Shown: positions 58,432 through 64,000 of the stretch, piece after piece
Position numbering within the stretch: position 1 is the first letter of the stretch
Layout: each line of letters begins with the position of its first letter
Source of the DNA: a virus
Length of the DNA stretch: 64,000 nucleotides
Virus record (IMG/VR): IMGVR_UViG_3300042505_001173
Location: 62,001 to 126,000 of that record
Strand: one strand, 5' to 3'
Position numbers and translations under genes: made by a program
The notes under the pieces: generated by a model
What the model was told of the DNA's origin: nothing
The model's input: the letters and a program-made list of their open reading frames with translations, nothing else
Database searches by the model: none

Positions 58432-61046
58432 CATATATTAGCGCAATTATGAAACGTAACGATAACGGTTTCGTTACAGGTGATGATGTTTTAGTATGGG
58501 AATGCGTGGATGGGAAAAACGTATTAAAAACATACCCAGGTATTTTTAAATTTTATGTTAAAAAAGAAGATGGTCCATATAAAAGTGTATTTGGCGATTC
58601 TCTCGAAAAATATGAATTTGATACATTCCAAGAATTTAGACAAGCAAAAAAATACCTGTTGCAAGAGAAAAAACTCAAATTATATGAATCAGATATTTCA
58701 CCAGATACAAAAGTTTTATCAGCTCACTATTATGAGAAGCCATCTCCAAAACTAAATGTACTACTGTACGATATTGAGGTTGATTACTCCACGTTGTCAT
58801 ATGGAAGTGATTATATAGCTAAAGCTCGAATGGTAGGTAAGGATAAGGAAATTGATACACCATTACATGAAATACGTAACCTTTCACCTAAACAACAATT
58901 ATCAATTGAAGTTTATGATCCTAAAAATAAAAAATGGCAACCATACCCATATTCAAAATTAGCTTATGAAGGTCCTGTAGGGTTCAGTAGTCCTCAAAAC
59001 CCTTATGCACCAATTAACGCAATATCAATTTATAAACAATGGCTTGATAAGTCTATTGTTATGGCAGTACCACCTCCAGGGTTCGATCTTAAAACAGTTG
59101 ATCACTCGTTACATGAATTAACCGAAATTAGATTCTATAAAAATGAAAAAGAATTATTACTCGCATACTTAGATGAGATTGAAGAAGCTAGTGTGCTATC
59201 AGGATGGAATAGTGGTGGCTTTGATGACCCGTATGTAGCGAAACGAGTTGAAATAGTCCTTGGAAATCATCATTTTAAACGGTTAAGTTTCGAAGGTGCA
59301 AACGTACCATTATATCGTGAATTATTCGTTAAAGGCGCTAAGCAATTACGTGTTGATTATAGTGGTCGTATTCAACTAGATTATCTTGAGTTATTTAAGA
59401 AATTTGAAGGTGGTGAACGAGCTAGTTTCCGATTAGAAGCTGTTGCTGAAGATCATTTACCACATCTTAAAAAGTTAACATACCCGGGTACATTAGAACA
59501 GTTATATAGTAATGATTTTAATCATTTCTTACGATACAATATCCGTGATACAGAAATCCTAAAAGGTTTTGAAAATAAGCTAACGTATATCCAGTTAGCG
59601 AATGATATGATTCATTCTAGTACAAACCAGTTTAATCATATATTTGGTACTGTACGTATGGTTGATAATGCAATCGTTAATTATTGCCATTATGAGATTG
59701 ACCGTATTGTACCTGATAGATGGGATACAAAAGATGGTAAAATTCAAGGAGCTTATGTATTATTTCCTCAAAGAGGATTACATAAGTGGATTTGCTCCAT
59801 TGATATTAATTCTCTATATCCATCAGCAATTCGGTCTATTAATATTAGTCCAGAAACTGTTATTGGTCAGTTTGAAAATAATATTAAAGATTGGAATAAA
59901 ATATTTGAAGGTATCGAAGATGATATCACTATTAGGTACGATGACGGTTCATTTGAAACTAAGAAAACACAAGAATGGGTTGATTATTTTGCAGAACAAT
60001 GTTGGGCTGTTAGTGGTTACGGTACAGTATTTACACAAAAAGAATTAGGTATTATTCCATCGTTGTTAGCCAAATGGTATTCTCAACGAAAAGTATATCA
60101 AGCTGAAATGAGAAAATATGTTAAAGAGGCAGAAGCTTTAAAATATGATTTCTCAACAGGTACAGCTGTTGAACGTAAAGATTATGATAAAGATCTTTAT
60201 TTTGAGTTAACAGAAAAAGGTAAGTATTACAACCGGTTACAGTATATTTTCAAGATTAAACTGAACTCAACTTACGGTTGTTTAAGTAACTATAATTTTA
60301 GATTCTTCAGATTAGAATTAGGTGAATCGACAACAGGTACCAGTAGACAAATTCTTAGACATCAATGTAGATATACAAACTATGTAATCGATGGTGAATA
60401 CAATATAGATTTTCCAATTTACGAGAGTATGGCTATTATTGATAACATCAATAAAGAGAACGCTAAGCGGTTAGCTGAAGAAGCTGAGAGTGAATTTGAA
60501 TTTGAAGAAGTGGACGCAGTACATAATGATAGTTTGTCACTAGCTCAGTTAGTTGACTATGAACGTCAAGAATATTATCATGCTAATACAGTAACGCATG
60601 AAATGGCATTAGATGGTCCTGTATTCAAAGGTAAGTTTTCATCGCAGGTAGTAGTGTATGGCGATACAGATAGTGTTTTTTACCAGTCTCTGGTTGACAT
60701 CGACGGAGAAGAAAAAACCATTGAAGACCATTTTAACAATTTAAAGGAAAATGATGATACAATGCTGTTACATTATCCTGATAATGTCGAATATTTGTTA
60801 TTAAACGGTAACTATGAATCCCCATGCATAGCTGAAAAAGAATGGGAATATAAACCAGTAAAAGCAATATACAGACATAAAACCAAAAAACGCATGTATA
60901 GAGTTACAACATCTTCTGGTAAAATGGTAATTGTGACAGGTGATCACAGCATGATGCGTGTGAATGACAATAATGAGTTAGAATCGTTAAAAACTACTGA
61001 TTTACAAATCGGCGATAAAGTAATTGAATTAAATAATAAACTCTAA
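58428..61046 (+). CDS. 43: DNA polymerase gp43, N-terminal part with N-intein
   Basis: 872 aa: 748 residues of family B polymerase and a 124-residue N-intein. Exonuclease motifs LLYDIEVDYS, LSGWNSGGFDDPY and YNIRDTEIL are intact. Polymerase motif A is DINSLYPSAIRS, motif B KIKLNSTYGCLSN, and motif C is cut after YGDTD. Motif C is finished by the next gene (STYF). The polymerase is therefore inactive until trans-splicing joins it to the C-part, giving about 1017 aa (T4 gp43 is 898). Confidence 0.95.
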   Translation: MTYISAIMKRNDNGFVTGDDVLVWECVDGKNVLKTYPGIFKFYVKKEDGPYKSVFGDSLEKYEFDTFQEFRQAKKYLLQEKKLKLYESDISPDTKVLSAHYYEKPSPKLNVLLYDIEVDYSTLSYGSDYIAKARMVGKDKEIDTPLHEIRNLSPKQQLSIEVYDPKNKKWQPYPYSKLAYEGPVGFSSPQNPYAPINAISIYKQWLDKSIVMAVPPPGFDLKTVDHSLHELTEIRFYKNEKELLLAYLDEIEEASVLSGWNSGGFDDPYVAKRVEIVLGNHHFKRLSFEGANVPLYRELFVKGAKQLRVDYSGRIQLDYLELFKKFEGGERASFRLEAVAEDHLPHLKKLTYPGTLEQLYSNDFNHFLRYNIRDTEILKGFENKLTYIQLANDMIHSSTNQFNHIFGTVRMVDNAIVNYCHYEIDRIVPDRWDTKDGKIQGAYVLFPQRGLHKWICSIDINSLYPSAIRSINISPETVIGQFENNIKDWNKIFEGIEDDITIRYDDGSFETKKTQEWVDYFAEQCWAVSGYGTVFTQKELGIIPSLLAKWYSQRKVYQAEMRKYVKEAEALKYDFSTGTAVERKDYDKDLYFELTEKGKYYNRLQYIFKIKLNSTYGCLSNYNFRFFRLELGESTTGTSRQILRHQCRYTNYVIDGEYNIDFPIYESMAIIDNINKENAKRLAEEAESEFEFEEVDAVHNDSLSLAQLVDYERQEYYHANTVTHEMALDGPVFKGKFSSQVVVYGDTDSVFYQSLVDIDGEEKTIEDHFNNLKENDDTMLLHYPDNVEYLLLNGNYESPCIAEKEWEYKPVKAIYRHKTKKRMYRVTTSSGKMVIVTGDHSMMRVNDNNELESLKTTDLQIGDKVIELNNKL
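60672..61043 (+). mobile_element. N-half of split intein in DNA polymerase (124 aa)
   Basis: Starts at Ser749 (SVFYQSLVDIDGEEKTIEDH) right after YGDTD, with block B VTGDHSMMRV, and ends IGDKVIELNNKL-stop. Ser1 inteins at this exact pol site are known in archaeal and phage polymerases. Confidence 0.9.
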
Positions 61047-61064
61047 TTATTCAGGAATTAACAA

Positions 61065-61196
61065 ATGAGTGATTTAAAAATTGAAACTGTTGTTTCTATT
61101 GAAGACTTAGGGTATGTCGACGATTGGGTATACGACCTTACAATGGAAGATACAAATATTCCATATTTTTTTGGTAATGGTATATTAGTACATAAC
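61065..61196 (+). mobile_element. C-half of split intein in DNA polymerase (44 aa)
   Basis: VYDLTMEDTNIPYFFGNGILVHN before Ser: block F and block G are complete with the canonical His-Asn end. No endonuclease gene lies between the halves. Confidence 0.9.
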
Positions 61197-62006
61197 AGTA
61201 CATATTTCACAGTACCAGCAGATACGAAAGAACAAGCAATTAAATTTGCTGATGCAGTTGCTGAAGCAGTAAACGACTCATATCCAGAATTTATGAGAAA
61301 GGCATTTAGATGTCAACCAGGGTATGATTTGCAAGTTAAATGTGGACGTGAAGTTGTAAGTGACCATGGGCTATTTGTTGAGAAAAAACGATATATCTTA
61401 CATGTTGTTGACAATGAAGGTGAAACTGTTGACAAAATGAAGATTATGGGTCTAGATATCAAAAAGACAACATTACCTAAAATAATATCAGCACAGTTAA
61501 CAGAATTCATTAAACGTTTATTACGAGGTGAAGAGTGGAATGATATTGCAACAGATATTGTAAACTATAAAGAAGAACTAATGAAGTTCGATAATTTATT
61601 AGAAGTAGGTTTACCAAAAAACGTTAATAATGTTGAAAAATATGATATGTCGTATAAGATCGATGGTGAGAAAGCGAGACTTCCAGGTAACGTTGCTGCA
61701 GCGTTACATTTCAATATCAGATTAAAAGAAAACGATGATAATGATACAGAATTAATAACATCAGGTACAAAAATTAAAGTTTATTACTTAAAAAACAAGA
61801 TGTTAAACAAATTTACTTCAATAGCATTACCATCTGATATAGAACACATTCCAGAATGGTTTATGGAGCAGTATGTACCATTAATCGATAAAGATAAGCA
61901 ATTATCGAGGTTAGTAGACAATCCATTACAGAACATACTTAAAGCTATCAATGTAAATGTACCAACAGCACAATCAGTGCATGCACAAGAACTGTTTAAT
62001 TTTTAG
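61065..62006 (+). CDS. 43: DNA polymerase gp43, C-terminal part with C-intein
   Basis: 313 aa: a 44-residue C-intein, then 269 residues of polymerase beginning STYFTVPADTKEQ, including the KKRYILHVVDNEG (KxRY) motif and the thumb. It starts 18 nt after the stop of the N-part, in the same frame, behind an AGGAAT ribosome binding site. The last residues (AQELFNF) may be the clamp-binding peptide, as in T4 gp43. gp45 follows directly. Confidence 0.95.
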   Translation: MSDLKIETVVSIEDLGYVDDWVYDLTMEDTNIPYFFGNGILVHNSTYFTVPADTKEQAIKFADAVAEAVNDSYPEFMRKAFRCQPGYDLQVKCGREVVSDHGLFVEKKRYILHVVDNEGETVDKMKIMGLDIKKTTLPKIISAQLTEFIKRLLRGEEWNDIATDIVNYKEELMKFDNLLEVGLPKNVNNVEKYDMSYKIDGEKARLPGNVAAALHFNIRLKENDDNDTELITSGTKIKVYYLKNKMLNKFTSIALPSDIEHIPEWFMEQYVPLIDKDKQLSRLVDNPLQNILKAINVNVPTAQSVHAQELFNF

Positions 62007-62014
62007 GAAAGACA

Positions 62015-62710
62015 ATGGTATTAGATACACAAACAATTGAAAACATAATGAACTCTATTAAACTTGCAAAACTATTTGAGGTTGAAAGTTTGATTGTAGA
62101 GCCGCATGTTATACGAGGTATCAATTCAAAATCTACAGCAGCTATATTTACTGAATGTACCAATAATATAGGGTGTGCAGCAGCCGGTATCAATAGATTT
62201 GATGTATTAGGAAAAAGACTTACATTGGTAGATCCAATCGACGCTTCAATTGAGTTAGAATACGAAGATGAAGAAGACGAAGCTACTATGATCCGGATCA
62301 AATCAAAGAAGTTAAACATTGCGCATAGATGCGGAACATTACGTACAATTACAGCTCCAAAATCGTTAGCTGTAAAACCAATGTATAAAGTTGAGTTTAC
62401 AGATGAGTTGTATAAAACTCTATCGTCAGCAAAACAAGCTATGAAAACTGATGAAGTTCTATTATTATCTGATGACGGTAACGTGTGTTATGAATTTATT
62501 GATCAATCAGACAAACTACAATACTTTGATGGAACCGCTGTAAATATTGATGATGAATTTAAAAATGTAAATTTCATCATTAAATTCCCATTAAAATTTT
62601 TATTGCATTTGATCAATGGATTAAACGTTAATGAATTTTTTATTATGGAAAAAGAAATGATACATGGTGTTGTAGACGGTGTTGGAATTTATATACCTAA
62701 AAAGAAATAA
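62015..62710 (+). CDS. 45: gp45 sliding clamp
   Basis: 231 aa, near the T4 length of 228. Two-domain clamp pattern with FIIKFPLKFLLHLINGLNVNEF and a final VDGVGIYIPKKK. It tethers gp43 to DNA and activates gp55 late transcription. The gene follows the polymerase at 8 nt; clamp loader gp44/gp62 are outside the window. Confidence 0.9.
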   Translation: MVLDTQTIENIMNSIKLAKLFEVESLIVEPHVIRGINSKSTAAIFTECTNNIGCAAAGINRFDVLGKRLTLVDPIDASIELEYEDEEDEATMIRIKSKKLNIAHRCGTLRTITAPKSLAVKPMYKVEFTDELYKTLSSAKQAMKTDEVLLLSDDGNVCYEFIDQSDKLQYFDGTAVNIDDEFKNVNFIIKFPLKFLLHLINGLNVNEFFIMEKEMIHGVVDGVGIYIPKKK

Positions 62711-62812
62711 ATCCTTTGGATACTTAGTTCTCCCTAATGTTCATGTATAGTAATACTACTACCTAAAAACTCTTTCCCATAAGGGACACTCAAGGGAATA
62801 AAAGGATACAAT

Positions 62813-63025
62813 ATGATTCCAAATATATTTAAGAAAAAGAATGAACCGTGGGTTAAAATTATAGAAGCTGTTGATGACCCGATACACGGATACAAATTCA
62901 AATTAGACTGGAATGACGCATTTATTACAGAACTGCGCAACAACGGATACACCGGTGATATCGACGAACAGATAATCGAATGTTGGTTACGAGATTTATG
63001 TAACGACAATAGAAGCAAGGAATAA
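62813..63025 (+). CDS. Hypothetical protein, small paralogue A (70 aa)
   Basis: AAAGGA site upstream. Shares YKFKLDWNDAFITELRNNGYTG...WLRDL with the next gene. Function unknown. Confidence 0.6.
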   Translation: MIPNIFKKKNEPWVKIIEAVDDPIHGYKFKLDWNDAFITELRNNGYTGDIDEQIIECWLRDLCNDNRSKE

Positions 63026-63027
63026 CA

Positions 63028-63291
63028 ATGTTTAAGTGGTTCAAGAAAACAGAAAAAGTACAAGAAATCAAACCATCCTATCAATTTACGATTCAGGTTA
63101 CATTGCGTCCAGAAAAAGACGTTGAAGAAGTAACTTATGAATGGGATGATGATTTTATAAAGTTTTTACGAATGAAAGGGTATTCAGGTACATCTGAGAA
63201 CCTAGTTGTAAAAAAATGGCTACAAGTGTTGATAGGTAAACTAGCAACTAACTTGTTTGATAAATCAAACACGCAAAGTGATTTTGAATAA
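63028..63291 (+). CDS. Hypothetical protein, small paralogue B (87 aa)
   Basis: VTYEWDDDFIKFLRMKGYSG...KKWLQVL matches the preceding protein; both start with a basic FKK segment. Tandem duplication; starts 2 nt after the previous stop. Confidence 0.6.
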   Translation: MFKWFKKTEKVQEIKPSYQFTIQVTLRPEKDVEEVTYEWDDDFIKFLRMKGYSGTSENLVVKKWLQVLIGKLATNLFDKSNTQSDFE

Positions 63292-63300
63292 GGAAAATAA

Positions 63301-63996
63301 ATGTTAACAATTACAGAAGCGGCTCAACAATTTTTAAACCACGGTGAGCAAAATCAAGTATTGTCGCCAATTGATTATGACGGGGCAGAACATTTGCTAT
63401 TTGATATTGTTGATTTTTCTGACCAAAAAGTTAAGTTTTTAATAGACGATAAGTACGTGATTGTTTATGTCGTACGAGATACAGGTCCAGGAAATTGGGA
63501 AGAGGTAAAACAAAATTACACAGACAAATGCTTAGGTACATCAGCTTTATACCCTGAAGAAATCAGAAAGAAATTAATAAAGAAGTATGGTAAGCAGCCA
63601 ATATACAAACATCTTGAAACAGGTGAGATTGTAACATCGTTTGACTGGGATACACATAAAGATGAGTTTGATGAATCACAGTTTGAGGTAAAACTAAATG
63701 CGACATCCGATTATGCGTGCGCATCAAAAGAAGCTCGTGATATGTTGTGGTCGTCTTTAACTGATGAAGAGATCGCTAAAATACATTCACGAGTAGTAGA
63801 TCGTATTTCTGATTCATTGAATGAGTTGATGCAAATTGAAACCTGCGTTGAACGACCATACTCGGTACATGTATTTAACGAGACAAGCGATTCATTTACA
63901 CGAGTATTTGAAACATATGAGCAGTGTTTAGAATTGATTGAAGATATTCATACTAATAAATTAACCGTGTTATTAAACAGTATGGTAATCGCATGA
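63301..63996 (+). CDS. Hypothetical protein with fused small domains (231 aa)
   Basis: N-terminal ITEAAQQFLNHGEQNQ, a middle with DWDTHKDEFDESQFEVKL, and a C-terminal YSVHVFNETSDSFTRVFETYEQCLEL. No family recognised. It ends in an ATGA overlap with the next gene. Confidence 0.55.
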   Translation: MLTITEAAQQFLNHGEQNQVLSPIDYDGAEHLLFDIVDFSDQKVKFLIDDKYVIVYVVRDTGPGNWEEVKQNYTDKCLGTSALYPEEIRKKLIKKYGKQPIYKHLETGEIVTSFDWDTHKDEFDESQFEVKLNATSDYACASKEARDMLWSSLTDEEIAKIHSRVVDRISDSLNELMQIETCVERPYSVHVFNETSDSFTRVFETYEQCLELIEDIHTNKLTVLLNSMVIA

Positions 63997-64000
63997 ACCG
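63993..64000 (+). CDS. Start of next gene (truncated by window end)
   Basis: ATG at 63993 overlapping the previous stop by 4 nt; only the first codons are visible. Confidence 0.4.

Noticed and set aside
60672-61196. A sequencing frameshift splitting DNA polymerase
   Set aside because: Both parts are in the same frame, the break holds two in-frame stops and a ribosome binding site, and both sides end in proper intein halves. Resequencing is still worthwhile.
1-64000. CRISPR array or insertion sequence
   Set aside because: No regularly spaced direct repeats with unique spacers and no transposase were seen; repeats are limited to fibre, hub and RNA-array regions.

Overview
The window is a 64 kb, AT-rich piece of a large T4-like myovirus genome, dense with genes on both strands. 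The diagnostic set is T4-type replication and recombination (UvsW, UvsX, a UvsY-like protein, gp32, gp41, gp61, gp43, gp45, gp46/gp47), the gp55 late sigma factor with TATAAATA-like late promoters, and T4-like structural proteins (gp20 portal, gp26-like, gp53-like). HU, a DinG-type Fe-S helicase, QueD, a parvulin and a histidine kinase suggest a large environmental phage, plausibly on a gammaproteobacterial host. The host is inference only.

Layout. 1-7.7 kb (minus): uvsW split in two, a uvsY-like gene, uvsX, queD, gp32. 8-10.6 kb: small ORFs, a dCTPase/dUTPase, a signal-peptide HNH protein and a PD-(D/E)XK-like protein. 10.8-17.4 kb (plus): gp26-like gene with a probable -1 frameshift, portal with an intein, virion proteins. 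17.4-27.8 kb (minus): nucleotide metabolism (thyA, phosphoribosyltransferase, frd, nrdB, nrdA), primase, and a Ro60-like (TROVE/vWA) gene preceded by an array of stem-closed RNA elements. 28.3-30.6 kb (plus): a protein with polymerase-like motifs and two small genes. 30.6-35.1 kb (minus): nucleotidyltransferase, histidine kinase, HU, parvulin, tRNAs, and a self-contained gene for a tRNA-mimicking RNA. 35.3-46.6 kb (plus): DinG-like helicase and three long fibre-like proteins sharing an N-terminal module. 46.6-53.6 kb (minus): gp41, zinc-ribbon protein, RuvC-like resolvase, gp46, gp47, gp55. 53.7-64 kb (plus): baseplate and hub genes, dsbA, DNA polymerase split in two, sliding clamp, small genes.

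Two themes stand out. First, four inteins: UvsW has a contiguous intein in Walker A and a split intein in its DECH box, DNA polymerase is split by an intein at YGDTD/S, and the portal has an intein carrying an HNH nuclease. Two essential enzymes are therefore made from two genes each and must be joined by trans-splicing. Second, a candidate Ro60/Y-RNA system: a minus-strand promoter opens directly onto at least seven RNA elements, each closed by a different but perfectly complementary stem and most carrying an ACAGCAAT-like motif just inside the 5' arm, followed by a Ro60-like gene. An eighth member with the same stem and motif lies 8 kb away with its own promoter and terminator, and contains a circularly permuted tRNA-like domain whose acceptor stem is capped by GAAA. 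That architecture matches bacterial YrlA-type Y RNAs.
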